From CAVOAK01 sp963664465 (GTDB lineage: Bacteria > Pseudomonadota > Alphaproteobacteria > UBA8366 > CAVOAK01), in the NCBI GenBank assembly GCA_963664465.2, contig CAXXSU010000004.1:248001-312000 (forward strand): a DNA stretch of 64,000 nucleotides, read 5' to 3'. Below the pieces are notes generated by a model, which did no database searches, was not told the origin of the DNA, and saw only the letters and a list, made by a program, of their open reading frames with translations. The position numbers were made by a program, and so were the translations under genes. Position 1 is the stretch's first letter, and each line of letters starts with the position of its first letter. Shown one piece after another: positions 1-8,516 of this stretch.

Positions 1-1022
1 ATCTTGAGTGTTTCCAACGCAACCGCCGCCGCGACCGGATGCCCCGTATAGGTAAAGCCGTGGCCGAACAGGCCGATCTTGTCGCTGTTGGCACGGACGA
101 CGTCGTAGACCTTTTCATTCAGCATAAGACCTGAAATCGGCAAGTATGCGGAGGACAGCGCCTTTGCGATGCAGATCATGTCCGGCTCGAGGTTGTAGGT
201 TTGGGTGCCGAACATATTTCCCGTTCGACCAAATCCACAAATCACCTCGTCGACGATGAAGAGGATGTCGTGTTTCTTGAGAATTGGCTGGATCTTCTCG
301 AAATATGTCTTTGGCGGCACGATAACGCCGCCGGCCCCCATCACGGGTTCGGCGATGAACGCCGCAATTGTCTCGGGACCTTCGTCGACGATTAGCTTCT
401 CGAGGCTCGCCGCCATCCGAGTGGCGAAGTCCTCTTCGCTCTCTCCCTCAATGCCATAGCGATAAAAGTGCGGGCAATCGGTGTGAAGAATTCCATCGAT
501 CGGCAAGCCGAAATCTCGGTGATTGTTGGGCAGGCCGGTTAGGCTCGCGGCGGCAACGGTTACGCCGTGATAGCCTTTGATGCGGCTGATGATCTTGCGT
601 TTCTCCGGCCGTCCAAGCGCATGGTTGTAATACCAGGCAAACTTGACGGCGGAATCGGTCGCTTCCGAACCTGAGTTGGCAAAAAACACATGCGACATTG
701 GCACCGGCGCCATGCCAATTACTTTCTCCGCTAGATCAATGACTGGATTGTGGCTGCGCGAGAAAAACGTATGAAAGTACGGCAGCTTCCTCATCTGCTG
801 CGCCGCCGCCTCGACGAGACGCTCTTCACCAAAGCCAAGTGAAGTACACCACAAGCCTGCCAAGCCTTCGATGTATGCCTTGCCCGATTCATCGTAAACC
901 CAGACGCCCTTGCCCTCGGTGACGATTAGGGGACCGGTCTTCTCATGAGCTTTGAGATTGGTGTAAGGGTGCAGCACATAGGCGATATCTCGGCTCGCTG
1001 GCGAGTTGCCGGGCTGTGTCAT
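1..1022 (-). CDS. Class III PLP aminotransferase (omega-amino acid/putrescine-pyruvate type), 3' end outside window
   Basis: The gene reads leftward from ATG at 1022, with AGGAG about nine bases upstream, and runs off the left edge after about 340 codons. The translation begins MTQPGNSPASRDIAYVLHPY and shows the class III fold I pattern: an EGLAGLWCTSLGFGEE segment, ANSGSEATDSAVK for phosphate binding, IVDEVICGFGRTG for the PLP aspartate region, and IAKALSSAYLPISG carrying the Schiff-base lysine. The EPVMGAGGVIVPP stretch resembles SpuC-like putrescine/GABA:pyruvate and beta-alanine:pyruvate transaminases. Family knowledge says such enzymes move an amino group from an omega-amine to pyruvate; the exact substrate cannot be set from sequence. 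Only the last roughly 100 residues are missing. It is chromosomal and lies outside the IS-bracketed region. Confidence 0.88.
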   Translation of the reverse strand, partial: MTQPGNSPASRDIAYVLHPYTNLKAHEKTGPLIVTEGKGVWVYDESGKAYIEGLAGLWCTSLGFGEERLVEAAAQQMRKLPYFHTFFSRSHNPVIDLAEKVIGMAPVPMSHVFFANSGSEATDSAVKFAWYYNHALGRPEKRKIISRIKGYHGVTVAAASLTGLPNNHRDFGLPIDGILHTDCPHFYRYGIEGESEEDFATRMAASLEKLIVDEGPETIAAFIAEPVMGAGGVIVPPKTYFEKIQPILKKHDILFIVDEVICGFGRTGNMFGTQTYNLEPDMICIAKALSSAYLPISGLMLNEKVYDVVRANSDKIGLFGHGFTYTGHPVAAAVALETLK

Positions 1023-1153
1023 GACTGGGCGCTCCTGAATTGTTAGAGGCTCTGAGTTGACTGTCTAGCGTTGCCGCAACTTTACACTATTCCGTCGCCG
1101 CCTTGGCAAGCGGTGTAAAAATTGCCTCGACGCGTTCAGCGAAACTCCGACAG

Positions 1154-2317
1154 TCAGTCCCGAGCGACGGAATCGCCCTTACCACCACTCACGCGCACCG
1201 TTTCCGGCGTCGTTACGACCTGGACGTCCTGACAGCCAATTCTGACAATCTGAATCCCGCCGGACACTTGCACGCTGGCGTCCGCGACAGGTAAGTCGGC
1301 GGACTCCGCGCCGAGATATGTGACCAACGCGCCAACATCTGCCGACCGCGCGCGTTCGGCAATGAACACGGCGGCCGCTGTAGACACCACGACGAGGCTC
1401 ACAACGCCGGTTACCTCAAGGCAAGAGCTGCTCTCATTGTAAATCAGGCATTTCTCGACATTCGCCAACGCCACTTCGCCAAAGACAACGTTTGCCAGCC
1501 CGTCCTTCTCGCCAATCTCCCATACCGCGGCCCAGGCACCGATATCGCTCCAACCGAGGTCGACGGGAATGACGACCGCCGCACTGGTGCGTTCCATAAC
1601 GGCGCGGTCTATCGAATGTGTCGGAAAGGCTTCGAACGATTGTCGGTCAAGGTCTATCGTTCCACCTCGTCGCACACCACCAGGGAGCGCGCTTCGGCAG
1701 GCGTCGAGTATCGCTGGCTCCAGCCTCTCGAGCTCACGCAGATAGCTACGCGCGGAAAAGACGAACATGCCGCTGTTCCACAAGTAGTCGCCGGCGGCAA
1801 GATAGCGCGTGGCGGTCTCACGATCCGGCTTCTCGACAAATGCATCAAGGTGAAAGCAGTCATCGATCTCAGAATGCGCTCTGCCTTGACGAATATATCC
1901 ATAGCCCGTCTCCGGCGCGGACGGCGGAATACCGAACGTGGCGAGCGCGCCCGCTTTGGCCGCTTTCGCGGCTGTTTTCATCGCCGCCGTGAAAGCTAGG
2001 TCATCCGAGATTGCATGATCGGACGGCAGTATCGCCACCACCGCATCCGCGTCGTTGTTAGCGAGCATGAGCGCGGCAATCGCGGCCGCGGGGGCTGTCC
2101 CGCGCGGTGTCGGTTCAAGGATCAGCGCGTCCATCTCTACACCAATTTCGGCAAGCTGATCCGCGACGGCGGTCTCGAGCTCGGCGTTGGTGACGATGAC
2201 TGGCGGAGTGAACAAAGCTCGATCGCCAAACCGGAGCGCCGTCGCCTGCAAAAGCGTGAGTCGACCGATCAGAGCAATCAGCTGTTTCGGGCGATCCGGC
2301 CGGGACGCCGGCCATAA
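1154..2317 (-). pseudogene. Mannose-1-phosphate guanylyltransferase, 5' end removed by IS insertion
   Basis: The surviving frame starts at the IS edge with LWPASRPDRPKQL and continues as a recognisable GDP-mannose pyrophosphorylase: ILEPTPRGTAPA, ILPSDH, ETGYGYI, FVEKPD, YLWNSGMF, IDRAVMER and DLGWSDIGAW are all present. In this family the N-terminal signature is a GGSGTRLWP-like nucleotide-binding loop; the break falls between GTR and LWP, so the start codon, the first roughly 15-20 residues and the catalytic loop are gone. The C-terminal half of the usual long bifunctional form is also absent, so it was a short form of about 390 residues. A TTG near 2251 could restart translation but would lack the active site. 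The missing 5' piece is not recognisable next to the second IS copy at 39858, so the locus was rearranged more than once. Confidence 0.85.
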
Positions 2318-3787
2318 CAGCCCGTTGAAAAAGGCGTCATTGACCGGGTTTCACGCCACGGCGAAGCATATCGCGGCGAAGGCGGTTTCGCCATCCTCCG
2401 AGACGATGAGGACGATCTGAACGACCAGGACGGCTCCAGCGGGCGTAACAAGCACGAACAAGGCGCCAATTCCGCCCGCCACGGCCTCCTTCGGGGTGCC
2501 GGCGCCGATGAGTTGGCGCATCAGCAACGATAGGTTGTGGCCGGCGACGTGAAGCAGGTATCGCTTGTGCACGTTCTCGCGGCCCCGAAGCCAGGTCCGG
2601 CGCATACCGCCGCGATCGAGGTTGTGGGCAAAGGAGCGCTCGACGATCTCGGCGCGCAGCTTGAAGGCTTCCCTGGCCACCCCCGATAACAGCCGGGTCC
2701 GGTTGTTGGTGACCGCCCGGCGAGCCGCATCATCTCCGTGCCAGCGCGCAAAACCCTTCTGCTTGGGCTCGGAGATCCGGCTCTTCCAGGGGCCGTCGTC
2801 GAGCGCCTTCAAGACCAACCGTGAGTGGTAGCCCTTATCGGTCACACATTCGGCCGGATCTTCGGCCGTCGGCGCCACATCCACCGCCTCGAGGTTTGCC
2901 TCGGCCGCCGCCAGGGTCTTGGGAAGCGTTGTCGTATCGCCCTCGTCGGCCGGGTGCAGCTCCGCCGCCACCACCGCGCCGGTGTCCAGATCCACCGCGT
3001 GCTCGGGCTTGTAGGCCAGGTGCGTGGTGCCGTCCTTCATCTTGGCGATCTTGGCCTCGGGGTCGCTCCTGGAAACCCAGTCCTGGTTCGAGAGCTTCTT
3101 GCCCTTGCGCTTGCGGTCCAGACGCGCCAGGTCCTCAGCCGTGGGTGTCTCGATACCGCTCTCCTGGGCCAAGCGCTCCAGCATCCCCCGGTAACCCTCG
3201 CCCGTGTCCCTCCGCACGATGTTGCGCAGCGCCGCGTTGGCCTCCATGGTCGAGGCATCCACCCCGATGCGCTCGCCCTTCACCAGACCCGCCTCGGCGA
3301 TCAGCGCCAGGACCCAGTCAAACACCGCCGTGTGGACTTCATGGGGCAGGCGCGCGCGGGTCCGTGACAGCCAGGAATGGTCCGGCACCCGTTCCCGCAT
3401 CTCCAACAGCAGGAACTCCCGTAGCGACAGGGAATCCGAGCAGCGCCACTCCAGCCCACGCTCAGAGTCGATACCCTCGAAGTAGCCCACCAGGTGCATA
3501 CGGAAGTAGCGCCCGGGTGGCACCGAAGGCGCCCCCATCCTGGCCGCGTAATAGGGCTGGCAGACCGCCTCGGCGAAGCCGTCGAAGCCGCCCTCGATCA
3601 GTACCAACTGCAGGCGGTCGTAAAATACATGACCAGGCGAGCGCGGCATCTCCGACCAGCTCACCATCAAGTCCCCCTGACGATCCTTCTGCTGTCCCAT
3701 CGCCATCAGCGAACCCCCCTTCAGGCCAGGACACCAGAGAATCAGACCATGCCGACTTCGTCCAGGGAAGACTTCGTCAACGGGCTG
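2318..3787 (-). mobile_element. IS1182/IS5-like insertion sequence, copy 1
   Basis: The element is 1,470 bp. Its ends are inverted repeats beginning CAGCCCGTTGA; the left continues AAAAGGCGTC and the inward-read right end CGAAGTCTTC. It carries one DDE transposase gene on the minus strand. It is flanked by ATAA at 2314-2317 and ATAA at 3788-3791, but the flanks belong to different genes (guanylyltransferase on the left, a lipoprotein 3' half on the right), so this is a recombination junction and not a simple insertion. Copy 2 at 38388-39857 reads identically and lies in the same orientation. Family placement rests on the transposase layout. Confidence 0.92.
2351..3706 (-). CDS. DDE transposase of IS copy 1
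   Basis: 451 residues starting MAMGQQKDRQGDLM at ATG 3706, with a purine-rich AGGGGGG ahead of it. The N-terminal part matches the DUF772-type domain of IS1182/IS5-like transposases (YAARMGAPSVPPGRYFRM, SLREFL). The DDE catalytic core follows with IGVDASTMEANAA as the first-aspartate region, then YKPEHAVDLDTGAVV and VTDKGYHS for the second aspartate. The C-terminal segment has ARRAVTNNRTRL and ERSFAHNLDRGGMRRTWLRG, which includes the late acidic/arginine region. The frame is intact, so the element may still be active. It is identical to the protein encoded by copy 2. Longer readings of this frame would begin outside the element and are not likely. Confidence 0.93.
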   Translation of the reverse strand: MAMGQQKDRQGDLMVSWSEMPRSPGHVFYDRLQLVLIEGGFDGFAEAVCQPYYAARMGAPSVPPGRYFRMHLVGYFEGIDSERGLEWRCSDSLSLREFLLLEMRERVPDHSWLSRTRARLPHEVHTAVFDWVLALIAEAGLVKGERIGVDASTMEANAALRNIVRRDTGEGYRGMLERLAQESGIETPTAEDLARLDRKRKGKKLSNQDWVSRSDPEAKIAKMKDGTTHLAYKPEHAVDLDTGAVVAAELHPADEGDTTTLPKTLAAAEANLEAVDVAPTAEDPAECVTDKGYHSRLVLKALDDGPWKSRISEPKQKGFARWHGDDAARRAVTNNRTRLLSGVAREAFKLRAEIVERSFAHNLDRGGMRRTWLRGRENVHKRYLLHVAGHNLSLLMRQLIGAGTPKEAVAGGIGALFVLVTPAGAVLVVQIVLIVSEDGETAFAAICFAVA

Positions 3788-4239
3788 ATAAGGGGCCATC
3801 GGCTGGTCGCTATGCGGTGAAGACCTTCAACTCCAACAGCACTCTCGACTCAATCCGCCACGGCGAGTTCACGGCGGCTGCCGAGTTGACGGCGAACTTC
3901 GGTGGTCCTGACATTGCCATGAGCAGACAGCACATGATCAGCGGCAAGGTCACTGACTTCGTAGGTCAGAATGGTGACGATCTCACTGCGTGGAATGTGG
4001 TACTCGAAGGGATCGCTGATCTTGATATGATTGCTGAAGGAGCCTTCTCGGGGGTTGAGAATGTTGGAGGAGGAGTGGGCGGCAGCCCAGTCTCTTCCGG
4101 TAGTTGGAGCGGCCAATTCTTCGGCAATACGGTCGATACCCTGACCGCTCACCCCAAATCAGTTGCCGGTAAGTTCGATGCCCATTCTTCCCATGGGCAC
4201 GTAGCTGGCGGCTTCGGTGCGGATGCGGTAAAGCAGTAA
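3788..4239 (+). pseudogene. 3' half of a TbpB-like surface lipoprotein gene (5' half lies at 36712-38387)
   Basis: Reading from the IS edge, the frame gives KGPSAGRYAVKTF, then AAAELTANFGGPDIAM, GSWSGQFFGN, KSVAGKFDAH and AGGFGADAVKQ, ending at TAA 4237-4239. This is the C-terminal beta-barrel lobe of TbpB-like surface lipoproteins; the paralogue at 7040-8335 has matching SLTANFGGNDIA, GAFFGN, SVAGVFDAH and IAGGFGA segments. There is no start codon or signal peptide. The 5' half ends GSLVGTATY at the other IS copy. Joining the halves across a single ATAA gives 1,676 + 448 = 2,124 bases, exactly 708 codons, with GTATY followed by KGPSAG as the family expects. In a closed circle this gene would sit just upstream of slam. 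Confidence 0.9.
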
Positions 4240-4302
4240 ACTGACCGCCTGGGCCGGGTTTCTCGCATGAGAACTTGACCCTGTAGGTTCAGACTTCTGG
4301 AT

Positions 4303-4333
4303 GAGGGTGGCGCAATTTGCCACCCTCTTTTTT
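4303..4333 (+). terminator. Rho-independent terminator after the lipoprotein gene
   Basis: A perfect 9-bp stem (GAGGGTGGC at 4303-4311 with GCCACCCTC at 4319-4327), a 7-base loop and a run of six T. It lies 63 bases past the lipoprotein stop and just before slam, so it probably ends most lipoprotein transcripts. Slam would then need its own promoter or read-through. Confidence 0.88.
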
Positions 4334-4363
4334 CTGTCCTAAAGGCACTCTCCAAGGTTTGTA

Positions 4364-5737
4364 ATGACGATTTACCCGATCTGCCGTACGCTCGCGGTCG
4401 CCATTTTCTTCTTCGCCGCCGCGCCAGCATGGAGCGCCGTGGGCGAACCGCCCTCTTCACCAAACCCCGTTACCGCCGCCATGACGCAGGCGCGGGCGCT
4501 GATTAAGGAGGGCAAGTTGGACGAGGCGCTGGAAGTTCTGCGGCCGCTGGCCCGGGGCCGCGCGGTCGAGGCGAACGTGCTCTTCCTCATCGGCCTGGCG
4601 GCGACCGGCGCATCGCAGCAGGCCGGTCTTGCCGACGCCGAGCGGGATACACTGCTGGACGAGGCCATAGCCGCGCTCCACACCATGCTGATCGCCCGCC
4701 CAGGTCTGGTGCGGGTGCGCCTGGAACTGGCGCGGGCTTTCTTTCTCAAGGGCGAGGACAGCCTGGCGCGCGGCCACTTCGAGCGCGTGCTGGCGGGCAA
4801 ACCAGTGGCGCCGGTGGTGGCCAACGTGCAGCGGTTCCTGGCCGAGATCCGGGCGCGCCGGCGCTGGACGATGTATCTCGGCGCCGCAATGTCCCCGGAC
4901 AGCAACATCGGCGGGGCGTCGGACGAACGGATCATCTATATCAACGATCTACCCTTCCGCCGTGACGCGGAGGAGCTGACGACATCGGGCATCGGCGTCT
5001 CGGTGTGGACGGGGGGAGAATATCAGTACCCCCTGGGGGACCGGCTGCGGCTGCGGCTGGGCGGCGATCTATCGCGGCAGGACTATGGGGGAAGCAAGTT
5101 CGATCGGACCTCCGTGTCGGTTCATGCGGGCCCGCGCTGGCTGGTGGACAAGAACACCGAGGTCAGCCTGCTCGGGAATGCCCGCCGCCGCTGGACCGGC
5201 ACGGGTCCCTCTCACGACGATCTCGGGGCCCGGGTCGAAGCCGGGCACCGGCTGACCCCGCGGATCAGGGTAAATGGCCGGGCCTCCTGGTACCGCCGCG
5301 ACAACCGAACGAAGGATTTCCTGGACGGGCCGATCCTGGATTTCACGCTGGGCGGGTCCTGGGTGATCCTGCCGATCCTGCGGGCCGACGGGGCGGCCGG
5401 ATATGCCAGCGAACGGCCGAAGTCGGAGAAATGGCGCAATGCCAGCCGCTGGCTGCGTCTGGGCGCCTCGGTTGCCTTGCCGCTGGGCTTCACCTTGGGG
5501 GGCAGCGGCGAGTTGCGCTGGACGGACTACGAGGGCAACTGGTTTCCCTTCGTACCCGACGGCGCACCGCGGCAGGACCGGACCCGTATCCTGCGCGCCA
5601 CGGTCCACAACCGCGCCTTCACCCTGTATGGCTTCAGTCCGCAACTGGTGGTGACCAACGAGGCGCGGGACACCAACGCGCAGCTCTACGACTACAAACG
5701 CACCCGGGCCGAACTGCGCGCCGTGCGGCAGTTCTAG
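4364..5737 (+). CDS. Slam-family outer-membrane translocon for surface lipoproteins (TPR + DUF560 barrel)
   Basis: 457 residues. A signal peptide (MTIYPICRTLAVAIFF...AWSA, about 25 residues) is followed by a periplasmic TPR-like helical domain at roughly 35-165 (ARALIKEGKLDEALEVLRPL, FLIGLAATGAS, ELARAFFLKGEDSLARGHF) and a C-terminal beta-barrel from about 168 to the end. The barrel has alternating aromatic strands, SPDSNIGGASDE near its start, and the closing RTRAELRAVRQF with terminal Phe typical of outer-membrane barrels. This is the surface lipoprotein assembly modulator architecture, known from Neisseria, which moves TbpB-like lipoproteins across the outer membrane. Context is strong: a TbpB-like lipoprotein half-gene lies directly upstream and an intact one two genes downstream. 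The substrate pairing is inference. Confidence 0.88.
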   Translation: MTIYPICRTLAVAIFFFAAAPAWSAVGEPPSSPNPVTAAMTQARALIKEGKLDEALEVLRPLARGRAVEANVLFLIGLAATGASQQAGLADAERDTLLDEAIAALHTMLIARPGLVRVRLELARAFFLKGEDSLARGHFERVLAGKPVAPVVANVQRFLAEIRARRRWTMYLGAAMSPDSNIGGASDERIIYINDLPFRRDAEELTTSGIGVSVWTGGEYQYPLGDRLRLRLGGDLSRQDYGGSKFDRTSVSVHAGPRWLVDKNTEVSLLGNARRRWTGTGPSHDDLGARVEAGHRLTPRIRVNGRASWYRRDNRTKDFLDGPILDFTLGGSWVILPILRADGAAGYASERPKSEKWRNASRWLRLGASVALPLGFTLGGSGELRWTDYEGNWFPFVPDGAPRQDRTRILRATVHNRAFTLYGFSPQLVVTNEARDTNAQLYDYKRTRAELRAVRQF

Positions 5738-5881
5738 GGACCGCGGTGGTCATGCTCCGGAGTCCTCGGCCCACCCTCGATGTCCTTGCACCAGGAAAGC
5801 GGCCCGCGCCTGCCGATCGCATGGAGAACATGCCGATGCCCCGCCATATCCCAATGAGGCCTGCGCCTGGCCTGGGCCGGC

Positions 5882-6904
5882 ATGCTCGGCCTTGTTTGCG
5901 CGCTCGCCTTCTCTGTTCTGTGCCCGGGTGCTGCTGCCACCGCCGATGAGGCGGCCTGGGGCGCGGTTGCCACGCCGCTGCGGATCGTCAACCTGAACCC
6001 GTTTCAGCTCCTCTACGGCGTGCCCGGTTCGCTGGGCGCCCGCGTGATGACGCCGGGCTCCTCCGAAGTGATCGCCTCGATGGATCTGGCCTCGCACCTG
6101 GTCGAGGCCAGCTCCGGTGTGGAGCGGGTCCTGATCGACGGCGAGACCCACAGGCAGGGGCTTGCCCTGAGACACGGCTTCGGGGAGGGCTGGGAGTATC
6201 TGTTCGAGGTCTCCGCCCTCTCCCATCGCGCGGGCAGGTTGGACGGCTTCATCGAGACCTGGCATGACGTCTTCCACCTGCCCCAGGGCAACAGGGACCG
6301 CACACCGCACGACCGCCTGGCGCTGGTCTACGCCAACGGCGGGAGAACATACTACGATATCGGCGAAAGTGTTTCTTCGCTGGGGGATATCAGCCTCGGG
6401 GTTGGCTATGCGGTGCCGCATTGGCCGTTGTTGAACGACGGCCTTGCGATCCGGGGCAGTGTCAAGCTGCCGACCGGCGATGAGAGTGCGCTGGCGGGCT
6501 CCGGCGGGTATTCGGCCTCGCTCTGGGCGGAGACCTCAGGCGCGCTGCCAGGATCGACCGACTCGCGGAGCTGGTTATACAGCGCGAGCCTGGGCGCGCT
6601 TGCCGGAGAGGCGCCCAGCGGTCTTTCGGACCTTGGCGGCCGCTTTATTGCCTTCGGACACCTCGGCGTGACTTGGCGGCCCCTCAACCATCTGAGCCTG
6701 ACGGTGCAGCTCGATGCCCATTCCTCGCCCTACGGCGCATCGGATGTGGCGCCGCTCGCCGATCCTGGCGTCATGATCGGCCTCGGCGGCGCGTTGCGGC
6801 TCAACGAGCAGGCGACGCTTGAGATCGCGGTCACCGAAGATGACGGCCTGCACCGCGGCGCGCCCGATATCGGCCTGCATGCCGCAATCCGCTGGCGACC
6901 GTAG
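5882..6904 (+). CDS. DUF3187-like secreted/outer-membrane protein
   Basis: 340 residues starting MLGLVCALAFSVLCPGAAAT, a clear signal peptide with probable cleavage after ATA. The mature start contains RIVNLNPFQLLYGVPGS, the hallmark of DUF3187 proteins, and the rest alternates short beta-strands (GLALRHGFGEGWEYLFEV, LSLTVQLDAHSSPYGAS, PDIGLHAAIRWRP), consistent with an outer-membrane barrel. Function is unknown. It sits between slam and the second lipoprotein, all on the plus strand, with a 144-bp gap after slam and 135 bp before the lipoprotein. The start at 5882 is chosen for the signal peptide; ATGs at 5821-5854 are in another frame, and no strong ribosome-binding site is visible. Confidence 0.72.
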   Translation: MLGLVCALAFSVLCPGAAATADEAAWGAVATPLRIVNLNPFQLLYGVPGSLGARVMTPGSSEVIASMDLASHLVEASSGVERVLIDGETHRQGLALRHGFGEGWEYLFEVSALSHRAGRLDGFIETWHDVFHLPQGNRDRTPHDRLALVYANGGRTYYDIGESVSSLGDISLGVGYAVPHWPLLNDGLAIRGSVKLPTGDESALAGSGGYSASLWAETSGALPGSTDSRSWLYSASLGALAGEAPSGLSDLGGRFIAFGHLGVTWRPLNHLSLTVQLDAHSSPYGASDVAPLADPGVMIGLGGALRLNEQATLEIAVTEDDGLHRGAPDIGLHAAIRWRP

Positions 6905-7039
6905 TGCTCCCGAATGGCGTCCAGCCAATCGGCCCGAAACCGTGCAAGGGCATGTTTGTGAGATTACAATGGACAGGTTACCAGCGATGTCGCTGACCAT
7001 TCGCCAGCACTGTAGCGCTACACGAGGAGCCCCCGAGCA

Positions 7040-8335
7040 ATGACCAAGCGAAGATATTACTTCCCGATCCTGGCCGCCGTGATTGGCCTCATCACCACAG
7101 GCTGTGGCGGCGGCGGCGGTGGCGGCGATCACACGATCACCGTGACGGTTAGCGGGCCGTCGGCTAACGAGAGAGCGTTGGGGATCGCTACGGCAATAGC
7201 GCCCCTGGCCGAAGGCGAGACAGCGCCGTTGCTCCGGCAAATCACGCCCGTGGTGGAACGCACGGCGACCGGCGGGGTCAGTGTAACGGTGACGGCCGCT
7301 CCCGTTGGTCCCGTTTACGAATTCCAGGGCAGCACGCCGCTCGACGATGTCTGGAGCCGGGCCGGATTGCGGGGCAGCGAGACGGGATTGACGGAGCATA
7401 TAACTCTGTACACGAACATCGAGAACCCGAGAACGCTGTTCGGTAGCGTATATACGCTTGACGCAGACAATGCCCTGATCGTCGACTTTGCAACTCACTC
7501 GATGCGCGTGCAATCTTCCGGATTTCCCCTCCCCAACTTCGATCGGGAATACGTGAATGCGGAAGATCTCTCCTTCGAGGGCACGTTTCACGGGGTGGCG
7601 GGCACCTATGAATGTATGCCATCGCCCTGCATGGTCAGCACTGCCGCCGACGGCTTGATGTCCTCGACCGGCGGCACCTGGACCTTCACACCCGATTCCG
7701 ATCGGGCCGACGAGATCATGATAGATCTGCCGGACACGGACCATCTGTATTTCGGGTGGTGGCTGAAGGAGCCGGACGATGCGGAAGGCAGCTATGCGTT
7801 CGGGACCTTCTCGGGCGGCACGGTTCCGTTCGCGGTGGGCAACAAGTTCACATCTGGCGCCGACGGGTTGATTGGCACAGCGTCGTATCGAGGCCGGGCG
7901 GCGGGTCAGTATGTGACGAAGGATTTCAGCGGTGGGGTGCTGAGCGGCGGCAGGGCGGGCGTGTTCACCGCGACGGCCTCGCTGACGGCGAATTTCGGGG
8001 GTAACGATATTGCCCTGAACGACCAGTTCAACATCCGTGGAAGCGTGACAGAGTTCAGGGACGTGGAGAGGGACAGCTCACTCGATGGGTGGCGTGTCAC
8101 GCTGAACAAGGTCGATCTTGCATCGGGCAGCGCATCCTTCGGCGGCACCGCTGGCGACACCACCACCGCGACGCTTGGCGGCGTCACCGGCACGGGGACT
8201 TGGGAGGGGGCCTTCTTCGGCAACGCCAGGGCCGACGGCAAGCCGGGTTCCGTTGCCGGCGTGTTCGACGCTCATCTACCCGCCGCGCATATAGCCGGCG
8301 GGTTCGGGGCCATCAACACGGCCGCGGATGAATAG
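7040..8335 (+). CDS. TbpB-like surface lipoprotein, probable Slam substrate
   Basis: 431 residues. MTKRRYYFPILAAVIGLITTGC is a lipoprotein signal with the lipobox Cys at 22, followed by a glycine-rich tether (GGGGGGG). The body has GTFHGVAGTYEC, GGTWTFTP, YFGWWLKEP and FGTFSGG, then a C-terminal eight-strand-barrel-like part (DGLIGTASYRG, ATASLTANFGGNDIA, GTWEGAFFGN, GSVAGVFDAH, IAGGFGA). These are the repeated signatures of transferrin-binding-protein-B-like lipoproteins, including the short disulphide loop C...C near residue 195. GAGGAG precedes the ATG. It is paralogous to the split lipoprotein at 36712-38387/3788-4239 but lacks that protein's long coiled-coil stalk. The ligand is unknown; known relatives bind host iron or haem proteins, which cannot be assumed here. 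Confidence 0.85.
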   Translation: MTKRRYYFPILAAVIGLITTGCGGGGGGGDHTITVTVSGPSANERALGIATAIAPLAEGETAPLLRQITPVVERTATGGVSVTVTAAPVGPVYEFQGSTPLDDVWSRAGLRGSETGLTEHITLYTNIENPRTLFGSVYTLDADNALIVDFATHSMRVQSSGFPLPNFDREYVNAEDLSFEGTFHGVAGTYECMPSPCMVSTAADGLMSSTGGTWTFTPDSDRADEIMIDLPDTDHLYFGWWLKEPDDAEGSYAFGTFSGGTVPFAVGNKFTSGADGLIGTASYRGRAAGQYVTKDFSGGVLSGGRAGVFTATASLTANFGGNDIALNDQFNIRGSVTEFRDVERDSSLDGWRVTLNKVDLASGSASFGGTAGDTTTATLGGVTGTGTWEGAFFGNARADGKPGSVAGVFDAHLPAAHIAGGFGAINTAADE

Positions 8336-8516
8336 ACCGGCTGTCCTGGTCGGGTTTCCCGTGGCCATGGCGAACATAATGATCCGTCAGTTTGGGCGCC
8401 CGAAGTTGTGATCGCCGTTTGATACGTCGCTTTCCGCCGAGTTCGTGGCCCCGAGTCGGTGCTGTCTTCCATCAAAGAACGCTGGCTATCACGGTCTCGT
8501 CGACGGCCAGGCCTGA

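Noticed and set aside
2821..4239. A 472-codon plus-strand frame running antisense through IS copy 1 into the lipoprotein fragment
   Set aside because: Its first two-thirds are the complement of an intact transposase gene and are proline/arginine-rich shadow sequence; only the part after 3788 is real coding sequence.
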